From an uncultured Collinsella sp. (GTDB lineage Bacteria; Actinomycetota; Coriobacteriia; Coriobacteriales; Coriobacteriaceae): a stretch of DNA of 23,023 bases. The position numbers and the translations under genes were made by a program. The stretch spans positions 1-23,023 of the forward strand of contig CABSMB010000003.1 in assembly GCA_902478705.1 (NCBI GenBank). The letters run 5' to 3'. Each line of letters begins with the position of its first letter. The stretch's first letter is position 1. Of this stretch, positions 15,180-22,622 are shown piece after piece. Under the pieces are notes generated by a model. That model was not told where the DNA came from. It saw nothing but the letters and a program-made list of their open reading frames with translations, and did no database searches.

Positions 15180-16700
15180 ATGTCGGATAGCACGCCGCGA
15201 GAAAAACTGACACTTAAGCGCTATATAGAATTGCTCGAGGCGGAAGGCGTGGTCGTCTCCAAGCCGGCAGTGCCATGCGATTGGCCTATTGAATTTGCGA
15301 CTGACGATTCGCGCCAAGTGCGTCCGGGCACGCTGTTTGTCTGTAAGGGGCGTGCATTTAAGCGCGAGTATCTGGTGTCGGCGATTGCCGACGGCGCCGT
15401 CGCCTATGTGTCCGAGACGGATTACGGCGTCGATGCCCCCGCGATTATCGTCAACGATATCCGCCGTACGCTCGCTGTGGTGGCGGACGCCTATTACGGT
15501 CATCCCTCGGGCAAGGTGAAGGTCTGCGCCTTTACAGGCACCAAGGGCAAGTCGACCTGTAGCTTTTATCTGCGCGGCATTCTCGTCAACGAGGCCAAGC
15601 TTACGGGCTGTCATCGACCCGCTCTTAATACGGGCATTGAGTTCGACGACGGCATCGAGGCAGGCCCTTCCAAACTGACGACCCCCGAATCCTTCCTGCT
15701 GCAGTCTCGCATCGCACATGCCGCGGAGGCGGGTGCCCCGTGGCTGGTTATGGAGGCATCGAGCCAGGGCCTCAAATACGAGCGCACGGGCAAGATCGCC
15801 TTTGAAGTCGGCGCCTTTACCAATATCGGCGAGGATCACATTTCGCCGATTGAGCATCCGACGCTCGAGGATTACTTTGCCAGCAAGCTCAAGATTTTTT
15901 CGCAGAGCCGCTTTGCTGTGGTCAATCTCGATATGGATAAGGTCGATCGTGTGCTCGAGGCGGCATCTCGTTGCGAACGTACGGTGACGTTCTCCCTGAC
16001 CGACGAGCGTGCCGACGTGCTCGCGCTGGCGATTCGCAATGGTGACTGCGGCGTGGTGGCAACGGTGCGCACGCCCCGCTTTACGCGCGACATTGTGATT
16101 CCCACGCCGGTTAAGTTCAATGTGTCCAACGCGCTTGCCGCTATTGCGTGCGCGGAGGCACTGGGCATTTCGGAAGAGGGCATCGTCCATGGGCTCGAGA
16201 ACGTTTTTGTCCCCGGTCGTATGGAGCTCTACAGGTCGGAATCGGGCAAGATTTTGGGCGTCGTCGATTATGCCCATAACGGCATGAGCCTTGAGACGCT
16301 CCTGCGCGATCTGCGAGAGAACTATCCGGAGCGCGAACTCGCGGTGGTGTTTGGCGCCACCGGCGGCAAAGGCGTCGATCGCCGGACCACGATGGGCATC
16401 GCTGCCGGTAAGTACGCCGACCGCATCGTGATCACCGAAGACGACCCGGGCCCCGAGAACGTCGAGGACATCTGCGACGAGATCGCACGCAATGTCCGGG
16501 AGCAGGGCAACGACAACTGGCAGATTGTGCTCGACCGTCCCGCTGCCATCGAGACCGCCGTGCGCGAGACCGAGCGGCCCGCCGTGGTGATCGTGACGGG
16601 CAAGGGCGTTGACGACTACATGTTGCGCAAGAACGGGGCCGAGCCCTGCGAGCGCGACGGCTCGGTTCTCAAGCGCATCCTTGCGGCGTACGATGCCTAA
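15180..16700 (+). CDS. murE: MurE-like UDP-MurNAc-tripeptide ligase
   Basis: MurE adds the third-position diamino acid to UDP-MurNAc-L-Ala-D-Glu during peptidoglycan precursor synthesis in the cytosol. The 506-residue protein has the Mur-ligase ATP loop TGTKGKST (119-126), the central EASSQGLKYERT segment, VDYAHNGMSLETLL and VFGATGGKGVDRR. Where meso-DAP enzymes have DNPR, this one has DDPGPE (421-426), which argues against meso-DAP and is compatible with lysine or ornithine. The ATG at 15180 follows GAGAGGGG and is preferred to 15096, which has no ribosome site. It is not beside other mur or fts genes, so a second, cluster-located MurE may exist and this could be a specialised paralogue. Confidence 0.85.
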   Translation: MSDSTPREKLTLKRYIELLEAEGVVVSKPAVPCDWPIEFATDDSRQVRPGTLFVCKGRAFKREYLVSAIADGAVAYVSETDYGVDAPAIIVNDIRRTLAVVADAYYGHPSGKVKVCAFTGTKGKSTCSFYLRGILVNEAKLTGCHRPALNTGIEFDDGIEAGPSKLTTPESFLLQSRIAHAAEAGAPWLVMEASSQGLKYERTGKIAFEVGAFTNIGEDHISPIEHPTLEDYFASKLKIFSQSRFAVVNLDMDKVDRVLEAASRCERTVTFSLTDERADVLALAIRNGDCGVVATVRTPRFTRDIVIPTPVKFNVSNALAAIACAEALGISEEGIVHGLENVFVPGRMELYRSESGKILGVVDYAHNGMSLETLLRDLRENYPERELAVVFGATGGKGVDRRTTMGIAAGKYADRIVITEDDPGPENVEDICDEIARNVREQGNDNWQIVLDRPAAIETAVRETERPAVVIVTGKGVDDYMLRKNGAEPCERDGSVLKRILAAYDA

Positions 16701-16763
16701 ACGCTGCCGCCTTGAGGGTGGCGTTTGCGAATCCTCGACGCCCGATGACCTAAGGCCTTCCAG

Positions 16764-16789
16764 GCGTGTTTACCCTAGGGAAAACACGC
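16764..16789. promoter_or_regulatory. 26-bp palindrome upstream of the HAD phosphatase gene
   Basis: GCGTGTTT (16764-16771) and AAACACGC (16782-16789) flank the palindromic core CCCTAGGG (16773-16780). Only one symmetric position pair (16772/16781, both A) breaks the dyad, so 24 of 26 bases are symmetric. It lies 38 bases before the gene start, suggesting an operator for a dimeric repressor. I do not recognise the family. A weaker hairpin (16699-16724) with no good T-run precedes it and may end the MurE-like transcript. Confidence 0.5.
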
Positions 16790-16827
16790 TACCAAGATCA
16801 AACCCCATCTATGTAAACGGAGTGATT

Positions 16828-17739
16828 ATGTCCCACAACACCCTGCCTACCGTCTCCGAGCTCTCGGGTGAGATACGCGAGCGTCTCGCAAAGGTCAACT
16901 ATGTCTTTACCGACCTGGACGCCACCATGCTCGCGCCCGGCTCGTGCGTGCTGCGCGACAACGACGGCAACCCCTCGACCAAGCTCGTCGAGGCTGTCGT
17001 GGCACTTGCCCGCGCCGGCATCCAGGTGGTTCCCACCTCGGGCCGCAACCGTACCATGATCCACGAGGATGCGCGCGTGCTTGGCCTCAACTCCTACATC
17101 GGCGAGATGGGTGGCCTGGTCATGTACGATCTCAAGGCCAACGATTGGGAGTATTTGACCGGCGATATGCCCTACGATCCCGCCTGCGGCCTTACACCGC
17201 ATCAGGTGATCGAGCAGACCGGCGTGTGCGAGAAGATTCTCGCCCGCTGGCCGCATAAGATCGAGTACCACAACGACATGTCGACCGGCTACAAGTACCG
17301 CGAGGTCACCGTCGGCATGCGCGGCGATGTGCCCGACGAGGAGGTCCAGACCATCCTGGACGAGGCCGGCTGCGGCCTGGTCTGGGCCTGCAACGGTCAC
17401 CTGACGCATCTGTCCAAGCCGACGACGCTCGAGCTCGAACGCGTCGAGGATGGCCGCGCGTTTAACATCAATCCCGCCGGCCTCAACAAGGGCGTTGCCA
17501 TCGCACGTTTCTGCGAGCACCTGGGTATCGAGCGCGAGGAGACGCTGGCGCTCGGCGATTCCGAGTCCGACTTCTACATGGCTGACCGCGTGGGCACGTT
17601 CTGCCTGGTCGAGAACGGTTTGACTAGCGCCGGCGCGCCCGAGTTCCTGGATGCCTGCGATAACGCCTACGTCACGCGCGGAAAGATTGTCGACGGCTGG
17701 GCGGCAACGGCAGAGCTGCTCGTCGCGGCTCGTTCGTAG
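16828..17739 (+). CDS. HAD-superfamily (subfamily IIB) phosphatase
   Basis: A 303-residue haloacid-dehalogenase phosphatase. The catalytic motif TDLDATML places the nucleophile at Asp29 and the acid/base at Asp31. TSGRNRT supplies motif II and GDSESDFYM motif IV, with Asp244 and Asp248 for Mg2+. The cap between them, and LNKGVAI before motif IV, place it with the Cof and mannosyl-3-phosphoglycerate or sucrose-phosphate phosphatase branch, acting on small phosphorylated metabolites. The substrate is not determinable from sequence. The ATG at 16828 follows CGGAG. The preceding 127-base gap contains a strong palindrome that may be its operator. murI follows after 53 bases. Confidence 0.85.
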   Translation: MSHNTLPTVSELSGEIRERLAKVNYVFTDLDATMLAPGSCVLRDNDGNPSTKLVEAVVALARAGIQVVPTSGRNRTMIHEDARVLGLNSYIGEMGGLVMYDLKANDWEYLTGDMPYDPACGLTPHQVIEQTGVCEKILARWPHKIEYHNDMSTGYKYREVTVGMRGDVPDEEVQTILDEAGCGLVWACNGHLTHLSKPTTLELERVEDGRAFNINPAGLNKGVAIARFCEHLGIEREETLALGDSESDFYMADRVGTFCLVENGLTSAGAPEFLDACDNAYVTRGKIVDGWAATAELLVAARS

Positions 17740-17792
17740 CGCGGCCCTATCGTTCTGAGCCATATCTTTTCGAGAGAGAATCTGGTGAGGTA

Positions 17793-18677
17793 ATGTCCGA
17801 TATCGAGAATCTGGCAGGTGACACACGCCCCATTGGCGTATTCGACTCGGGACTGGGTGGTCTGACGGTTGCGCGCGCGATTGCGACGGCGTTGCCGCAC
17901 GAGTCCGTCTACTACTTTGGCGACACCAAGCGCTGCCCTTACGGCACCCGCACCGAGGACGAGGTGCGCTCGTTTGCACTGCAGGCGGGCCGTTGGCTGT
18001 CGAAGCACGACGTCAAGATCATGGTCATCGCCTGCAATACGGCGACCGCTGCGGCCTTGCGTTTGGCCCAGCAGGTGCTCGACGTCCCCGTCATCGGTGT
18101 GATCGCACCTGGCGCACGCGCGGCAATTAACAGCACCCGCACGCGCCGGGTGGGCGTGCTCGCCACCAACCTCACCATTCGCTCGGGCGCTTACACGCGT
18201 GCCATTCAGGACCTGGATGCCGGCGTCGACGTATACGGCTGCCCTGCCTCGAGCTTTGTAGAGGTCGTTGAGCACGAGCTCGCCTCGGGCGCGCATCTGC
18301 AAGAGCAGTGGCTCGAGAACGAGGACATCTTTGATACGCCTGCCGTACGCGCGCTGGTCGGCGCCACGGTTGAACCGCTGCGCGACCACGGCATCGATAC
18401 CGTGGTACTCGGCTGCACGCATTTTCCGCTGCTCGTGGGGCCTATTCGCCATGCGCTGGGTCCCGGAGTGCGCGTGGTGAGCTCTGCCGAGGAGACCACG
18501 CGCGAGCTGACCGATATTCTCACGCGCCGCGAGCAGCTGGCGGGCGACGCAGCCGAGCCGCAGCATCGTTTTGCAACGACGGCCGATAACATTGCCGAGT
18601 TTGCGGTGGCGGGCAGTTTTATCTTTGGCCAGCCGCTCAAGAGTATTGAGCATATCGATATCGACGAACTCAAATAG
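17793..18677 (+). CDS. murI: glutamate racemase
   Basis: MurI interconverts L- and D-glutamate to supply D-Glu for peptidoglycan. The 294-residue product has IGVFDSGLGGLTVARAI near its start and the two catalytic cysteines, Cys81 in ACNTATAAAL and Cys208 in LGCTHFPLL, which act as the acid/base pair. The length is slightly above the usual 260-290. The ATG at 17793 follows GGTGAGGT. It lies between the HAD phosphatase gene and rph on the same strand with short gaps, so co-transcription is likely. Its proximity to the MurE-like gene, which acts right after D-Glu addition, is a plausible functional link. Confidence 0.97.
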   Translation: MSDIENLAGDTRPIGVFDSGLGGLTVARAIATALPHESVYYFGDTKRCPYGTRTEDEVRSFALQAGRWLSKHDVKIMVIACNTATAAALRLAQQVLDVPVIGVIAPGARAAINSTRTRRVGVLATNLTIRSGAYTRAIQDLDAGVDVYGCPASSFVEVVEHELASGAHLQEQWLENEDIFDTPAVRALVGATVEPLRDHGIDTVVLGCTHFPLLVGPIRHALGPGVRVVSSAEETTRELTDILTRREQLAGDAAEPQHRFATTADNIAEFAVAGSFIFGQPLKSIEHIDIDELK

Positions 18678-18732
18678 ATATAAGGTCACCGACCAAAGGC
18701 TCACGTTCACCTTTTGCCGAAAGGATTTTTCT

Positions 18733-19458
18733 ATGGAGTATATGCAGGTCAATCGTACCAACGGCCGCGCCGCCGATGAGCTGCGCCCCATCAAGCTTAC
18801 TCGCGGCGTCATGAAGCACGCCCACGGTTCGTGCTTGGCCGAGTTTGGCGATACGCGCGTGCTGTGCGCTGCCACCATCGAGGAGGGCGTGCCGGGCTGG
18901 CGCAAGGGCGCCAAGGCCGGTTGGGTAACGGCGGAGTACGCCATGCTGCCGGCATCGACCGGCAAGCGCTGCAAGCGCGAGCATGCCAACCGCAAGGGCC
19001 GCTCCATGGAGATCGAGCGTCTGATCGGCCGCAGCCTACGCACCGTCGTCAACATGAAGGCGCTCGGCGAGTACACCGTCACCGTCGACTGCGACGTGAT
19101 TCAGGCAGACGGCGGCACGCGAACGGCGAGCATTACCGGCGCCTGGGTGGCGCTGCACGACGCCCTTGCCATGTGGGTCGAGGCGGGTAAGCTCGAGCGC
19201 ATCCCGCTCACGGGCCAGGTCGCCGCGATTTCCATGGGCGTTGTCGACGGCAACACCCTGCTCGACCTGGATTATTCCGAGGACAGTCACGCCGAGGTCG
19301 ACATGAACCTTGTCGCCACCGATACCGGTGAGATGATCGAGCTCCAGGGCACTGGCGAGCAGGCGCCCTTCGACCGCAAGCGCCTCAATGCTCTGCTCGA
19401 TTTGGGCGACAAGGGCATTGCCGAACTCATCGAGCTCCAGCGCCAAGTCCTCGCCTAA
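18733..19458 (+). CDS. rph: ribonuclease PH
   Basis: RNase PH is a phosphate-dependent 3'-5' exoribonuclease that trims tRNA precursors. The 241-residue product matches the usual length and has RPIKLTRGVMKHAHGSCL at its N-terminus, then RSMEIERLIGRSLRTVVNM, TVDCDVIQADGGTRTASITGA and the catalytic-site segment LDLDYSEDSHAEVDMN. The ATG at 18733 follows GAAAGGA and is chosen over upstream in-frame starts that would overlap murI. A terminator hairpin begins directly at its stop codon, so the murI-rph unit appears to end here, although the XTP pyrophosphatase gene follows as it does in many bacteria. Confidence 0.97.
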   Translation: MEYMQVNRTNGRAADELRPIKLTRGVMKHAHGSCLAEFGDTRVLCAATIEEGVPGWRKGAKAGWVTAEYAMLPASTGKRCKREHANRKGRSMEIERLIGRSLRTVVNMKALGEYTVTVDCDVIQADGGTRTASITGAWVALHDALAMWVEAGKLERIPLTGQVAAISMGVVDGNTLLDLDYSEDSHAEVDMNLVATDTGEMIELQGTGEQAPFDRKRLNALLDLGDKGIAELIELQRQVLA

Positions 19459-19495
19459 CCTGCCAAAAAGGGACAGGTTTATTTTGGTAGGTTTT
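19459..19495 (+). terminator. intrinsic terminator after rph
   Basis: CCTGCCAAAA (19459-19468) pairs with TTTTGGTAGG (19482-19491), with one G-U pair and a 13-base loop, followed by TTTT. It starts at the first base after the rph stop. A second weaker hairpin, AAAGGG/CCCTTT (19535-19540 and 19560-19565), followed by a T, lies farther on, before the next gene. Confidence 0.65.
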
Positions 19496-19600
19496 ATCTG
19501 CGGAAACGCCGATAGATAAGGTTGATGGCACATGAAAGGGGAGACGCCGAAGGGCCAGTCCCTTTTACGTGACTTTGCTATACGGACAAGGAGACCACTC

Positions 19601-20242
19601 ATGGCACTTGAGAAGATCGACATCGACACCCTCGACCCGGCGGCGACCATCGTCGTGGCAACGGGCAACGCCCATAAGCTCACCGAGATCGAGGCCATTT
19701 TGGGCAAGGTTATGCCCGAGGTTCGCTTTGTGGCGCTCGGCCAGCTGGGCGATTTTGAGGACCCCGAGGAAAACGGTACGACATTTTTGGAGAACGCTAT
19801 CATCAAGGCGCAGGCTGCCGTCGAAGAGACGGGGCTCATGGCCATTGCCGACGATTCGGGCCTGGTCGTTGACGCGCTGGATGGTGAGCCCGGTGTGTAT
19901 AGCGCGCGCTACGCGGGCGTTCACGGCGACGATGCCGCCAACAATGCCAAGCTGCTCGTGAATCTGGAGGGCGTGGCCGACGAGGACCGCACTGCGCGCT
20001 TTATGAGCGTCGTCGCGCTCATCGACACGGACGGTTTGGTCACCTATGGTGAGGGCGCCTGCGAGGGCGTTATCGCACACGAGGGCCGCGGCGATCACGG
20101 CTTTGGCTACGACCCGCTGTTCCTGCCGGTCGACACGCCGGGCAAGACCATGGCCGAGCTGACGACGGATGAGAAGAACGCCATCAGCCATCGATTCCAT
20201 GCGCTCGAGCACCTATCCGCCAAACTGACGGGCGAGGAGTAG
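19601..20242 (+). CDS. rdgB: XTP/dITP pyrophosphatase (RdgB/HAM1 family)
   Basis: This enzyme hydrolyses non-canonical purine nucleotides (XTP, ITP, dITP) to monophosphates, keeping them out of DNA and RNA. The 213-residue product has the family motifs IVVATGNAHKLTEI near residues 15-28, IADDSGLVVDALDGEPGVYSARYAG in the middle and GFGYDPLFLP toward the C-terminus. The ATG at 19601 follows AAGGAG. The in-frame ATG at 19532 is rejected because it would add 23 atypical residues within the hairpin region. dtd starts 3 bases after its stop, indicating translational coupling. Confidence 0.96.
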   Translation: MALEKIDIDTLDPAATIVVATGNAHKLTEIEAILGKVMPEVRFVALGQLGDFEDPEENGTTFLENAIIKAQAAVEETGLMAIADDSGLVVDALDGEPGVYSARYAGVHGDDAANNAKLLVNLEGVADEDRTARFMSVVALIDTDGLVTYGEGACEGVIAHEGRGDHGFGYDPLFLPVDTPGKTMAELTTDEKNAISHRFHALEHLSAKLTGEE

Positions 20243-20245
20243 GCC

Positions 20246-20692
20246 GTGCGTGCGGTGGTGCAGCGCGTGCTCAACGCCGGCGTGACGGTCGACGGCGAGT
20301 GCGTGGGCAAAATTGGGCGCGGCTATCTGGTGCTGCTGGGCGTGGGCCACGGCGACACGCGCGCCGAGGCCGATAAGCTGTGGGGCAAGCTCCGGGGCTT
20401 GCGCATTAACGAGGACGAGAACGGCAAGACCAACCTGGCCCTTGCCGATGTCGACGGCGAGGTTCTCGTGGTGTCGCAGTTCACGCTGTTCGCCGATTGC
20501 CGTCACGGCCGCCGCCCATCGTTTACGGATGCCGGCGCCCCCGATGTCGCCAACGAGCTCTACGAGTACTTCCTGACGCTTGTGCGCGAGGACGTCGAGC
20601 ACGTAGCGCATGGCATTTTCGGCGCCGATATGAAAGTCGACTTGGTCAACGACGGTCCGTTCACCATCGTCCTGGACACCGATACTCTGTAA
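20246..20692 (+). CDS. dtd: D-aminoacyl-tRNA deacylase
   Basis: DTD hydrolyses D-amino acids from mischarged tRNAs. The 148-residue product carries the diagnostic [17 protein letters not shown], with Ser77 and Thr80 numbered exactly as in the well-studied family members, and the [11 protein letters not shown]ly-cisPro motif near the C-terminus. The start is GTG at 20246, with GAGGAG in the end of the preceding gene. The 3-base gap implies that the XTP pyrophosphatase and DTD are made from one message. A perfect 20-bp palindrome overlaps its stop codon. Confidence 0.97.
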   Translation: MRAVVQRVLNAGVTVDGECVGKIGRGYLVLLGVGHGDTRAEADKLWGKLRGLRINEDENGKTNLALADVDGEVLVVSQFTLFADCRHGRRPSFTDAGAPDVANELYEYFLTLVREDVEHVAHGIFGADMKVDLVNDGPFTIVLDTDTL

Positions 20693-20710
20693 GTAGCTAA
20701 TTAGCTACTT
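20691..20710. repeat. perfect 20-bp palindrome over the dtd stop codon
   Basis: AAGTAGCTAATTAGCTACTT is its own reverse complement. It includes the last two bases of the dtd TAA and ends at the -35 of the veg promoter. It could be a weak terminator stem, although no T-run follows, or an operator for veg. Both are inference. Confidence 0.6.
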
Positions 20711-20738
20711 GCGTATGGCCACAACAGGATGCTATAGT
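20709..20738 (+). promoter_or_regulatory. veg promoter
   Basis: TTGCGT (20709-20714) and TATAGT (20733-20738) are 18 bases apart, and TGC precedes the -10, giving an extended element. The leader then carries GGGG-TATTAT-CCCC followed by TTTTT (20760-20778), a short terminator-like hairpin before the ribosome binding site GGAGG. Confidence 0.65.
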
Positions 20739-20805
20739 ATTAGAGTTTTGTCTATCTTAGGGGTATTATCCCCTTTTTGAATTGCACCTTCTGGAGGCCC
20801 TGTTC

Positions 20806-21102
20806 ATGGAAGAGATGGAAGTCAATCACGTCGACGACATCCACGAGAAGCTGACCGATATGGTGGGCGATCGCGTTAAGGTGAAGGCCAACATGGGCCG
20901 CACCCGCGTCGTCGAGCGCATGGGCACCATCAAGAGCGTCCATCCGGCAGTCTTTATCGTCGAGGTCGACGAGCGCCGTGGCCGCAAGTCGCGTCAGTCC
21001 TACCAGTATATTGATGTTCTCACCGGCCAGGTCGAGCTGTTTGACCCCGAGAGCGGCGAGCACATTTTTACTCCGCTCGGCAATCAGCTCGAGGAGCACT
21101 AG
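20806..21102 (+). CDS. veg: Veg family protein
   Basis: A 98-residue soluble protein with the Veg-family features: an N-terminal stretch around DIHEKLTDMVGDRVKVKANMGR, then ERMGTIKSVHPAVFIVEV and SYQYIDVLTGQVELF. In Bacillus subtilis Veg is linked to biofilm regulation and its gene lies close to ispE, as it does here, which supports the assignment. Its biochemical activity is unknown. The ATG at 20806 follows CTGGAGG and is preferred to an in-frame TTG at 20782. ispE begins 2 bases after its stop codon. Confidence 0.88.
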   Translation: MEEMEVNHVDDIHEKLTDMVGDRVKVKANMGRTRVVERMGTIKSVHPAVFIVEVDERRGRKSRQSYQYIDVLTGQVELFDPESGEHIFTPLGNQLEEH

Positions 21103-21104
21103 CG

Positions 21105-22001
21105 GTGACCGATTGGTCCCTGACCCTTTCCGCGCCGGCAAAGATCAACCTCTATCTGGGGGTTCATACCGAGCGCGACGACCGCGGCTACCATAAGGTC
21201 GATTCCCTGATGGCAGCCGTCGGTCTTGTCGATACCGTTACGGTTACGCCGGCACAGGCACTGACCGTCCAGACGATTCCGGCATCCGATTTTCCCATGC
21301 AAAAGAATACGGCGTATCGTGCGGCCGCTGCTATGGCCGAGCATTATGGTCGCGAAGCCAATGTCTGCATCACGATCGAGAAGCGCATCCCGTTGTGTGC
21401 CGGCCTGGGCGGTCCTTCGACGGATGCCGCGGCGGTCATTGCCGCCTTGGCAGAGAGTTGGGGCATCGACCGTGCCGATTCCGCGCTGGACAACATCGCG
21501 CGCGGCATTGGCGCTGACGTTCCCTTCTTTTTGCATGCCAGCCCTGCATTTTACGTGGGTGGGGGAGACGTGCTGGCAACCGAGTATCCCGCACTACCCG
21601 CGACACCCGTCGTGCTGGTCAAGCCGCGCGAGGCAAGCGTTTCAACAATTGAAGCCTATCGACGTTTTGACGAGACCCCGGCGCCTGCGGACAAGCCCGG
21701 AGCGATCGCATCTGCCCTTCGCTCGGGAGATGCAGAGGCGGCCTACGCGCTCGTCCACAACAACCTGGGTGTCATTTCCGCGCAGATGGAGCCGCGGATT
21801 CAAACGGTGCTTGACTGGCTTCGTTCACAGGACGGTACCATTGCCGTAAACGTGTGCGGTTCGGGTGCCTGCTCGTTTGCTCTCTGTGATACCGCTGCCA
21901 CGGCAGTCAATCTTGCGGCAGACGCTCAACAAAACGGCTGGTGGGCTTATGCAACGGAGCTCATTTCCGACACGGTTCACATTGAAGCGCCAAAGAAGTA
22001 A
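21105..22001 (+). CDS. ispE: 4-diphosphocytidyl-2-C-methyl-D-erythritol kinase
   Basis: IspE is the GHMP-family kinase of the MEP isoprenoid pathway. The 298-residue product has SAPAKINLYLGV at its N-terminus with the catalytic lysine, the ATP loop PLCAGLGGPSTDAA (GLGGPSTDAA at 100-109) and a C-terminal VCGSGACSFAL motif. The loop has PSTD where GSSN or GSSD is common, but the fold motif is intact. The start is GTG at 21105, with GAGGAG inside the end of veg. It implies isopentenyl diphosphate is made by the MEP route rather than mevalonate. Confidence 0.95.
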   Translation: MTDWSLTLSAPAKINLYLGVHTERDDRGYHKVDSLMAAVGLVDTVTVTPAQALTVQTIPASDFPMQKNTAYRAAAAMAEHYGREANVCITIEKRIPLCAGLGGPSTDAAAVIAALAESWGIDRADSALDNIARGIGADVPFFLHASPAFYVGGGDVLATEYPALPATPVVLVKPREASVSTIEAYRRFDETPAPADKPGAIASALRSGDAEAAYALVHNNLGVISAQMEPRIQTVLDWLRSQDGTIAVNVCGSGACSFALCDTAATAVNLAADAQQNGWWAYATELISDTVHIEAPKK

Positions 22002-22010
22002 AAATTTCTC

Positions 22011-22039
22011 TGGCACACGACGGAAATCTTTGTTACTAT
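22011..22039 (+). promoter_or_regulatory. tRNA-Pro promoter
   Basis: TGGCAC (22011-22016) and TACTAT (22034-22039) are 17 bases apart, with an extended TGT before the -10. The predicted start falls a few bases before the tRNA at 22051. Confidence 0.6.
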
Positions 22040-22050
22040 AGTCGAGCTAA

Positions 22051-22127
22051 CGGGTTGTGGCTCAGTTTGGTAGAGCACTGCGTTCGGGACGCAGGGGTCG
22101 CTGGTTCAAATCCAGTCAACCCGACCA
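22051..22127 (+). tRNA. tRNA-Pro (anticodon CGG)
   Basis: The acceptor CGGGTTG pairs perfectly with CAACCCG, followed by A and an encoded CCA (22125-22127). The D-arm is GCTC-AGTTTGGTA-GAGC. The anticodon stem is CTGCG/CGCAG around TTCGGGA, giving CGG. The T-arm GCTGG-TTCAAAT-CCAGT completes the cloverleaf. Confidence 0.97.
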
Positions 22128-22137
22128 GAGCATGAGG

Positions 22138-22166
22138 AGGGACCGCTTCTTGCGGTCCCTTTTTTT
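22138..22166 (+). terminator. terminator of tRNA-Pro
   Basis: AGGGACCGC (22138-22146) pairs with GCGGTCCCT (22152-22160) around the loop TTCTT, and a run of seven T follows from 22160. It is a textbook intrinsic terminator 10 bases after the tRNA. Confidence 0.95.
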
Positions 22167-22174
22167 AGCTATTG

Positions 22175-22203
22175 TTGTGATACCGCGATACCCGCGGTAT
22201 ACT
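22175..22203 (+). promoter_or_regulatory. tatA promoter with a palindromic operator in its spacer
   Basis: TTGTGA (22175-22180) and TATACT (22198-22203) are 17 bases apart. ATACCGCG (22180-22187) and its reverse complement CGCGGTAT (22193-22200) fill the spacer and overlap both hexamers. A protein binding this dyad would block the promoter. The regulator is unknown. Confidence 0.6.
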
Positions 22204-22239
22204 CATTCGAGCTTGTCTCGCTGTATTGTGGAGGTCTAC

Positions 22240-22515
22240 ATGTTTGGACTGAGGGCTCCTGAGCTCATCATTATTCTCGTTGTTGTCCTGATTATCTTTG
22301 GGCCTAAGAACCTGCCGAAGCTCGGTAAGTCCCTCGGCTCTACCGTCAAGAATATCCGCGAGGGTATGGAGGGCGACGATAAGGGCGAAACCAAGCAGGC
22401 CGAGGACGTTGTGGTCGAGGAGTCCAAGGAGGACAAGGAGATCGCAGAGCTCGAGGCCAAGCTCGCTGCTGCCAAGCAAAAGAAGGCAGAGGACAGCGAC
22501 GCGGACGCAGAGTAG
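22240..22515 (+). CDS. tatA: twin-arginine translocase subunit TatA/TatE family
   Basis: TatA-family proteins polymerise to form the passage for folded proteins carrying twin-arginine signals. The 91-residue product has a short N-terminus (MFGLRAPE), one transmembrane helix at about residues 9-20 ([12 protein letters not shown]), the conserved [14 protein letters not shown] hinge and amphipathic helix, and a charged, Glu/Lys-rich tail typical of TatA. The ATG at 22240 follows GTGGAGG; an earlier in-frame ATG at 22057 lies inside tRNA-Pro and is rejected. tatC is not in the window. It has its own promoter and terminator, so it appears monocistronic. Confidence 0.93.
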   Translation: MFGLRAPELIIILVVVLIIFGPKNLPKLGKSLGSTVKNIREGMEGDDKGETKQAEDVVVEESKEDKEIAELEAKLAAAKQKKAEDSDADAE

Positions 22516-22540
22516 TCCCATCCCTTTGGGGTGAGCACCT

Positions 22541-22574
22541 GACCGGCTTGCCCGCAGGCTAGCCGGTCTTTTTT
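22541..22574 (+). terminator. terminator of tatA
   Basis: GACCGGCT (22541-22548) pairs with AGCCGGTC (22561-22568), with inner pairing GCC/GGC around CGCA, and TTTTTT follows at 22569-22574. It lies 25 bases after the tatA stop. Confidence 0.93.
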
Positions 22575-22578
22575 GTTT

Positions 22579-22607
22579 TTGTTGACAGTTGATCGTTACA
22601 TCATAGT
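22579..22607 (+). promoter_or_regulatory. possible greA promoter
   Basis: TTGTTG (22579-22584) and CATAGT (22602-22607) are 17 bases apart. A better -35, TTGACA (22582-22587), overlaps it but would leave only 14 bases to that -10. One of the two pairs probably drives greA. Confidence 0.4.
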
Positions 22608-22622
22608 TGGGGAGATATCCGT

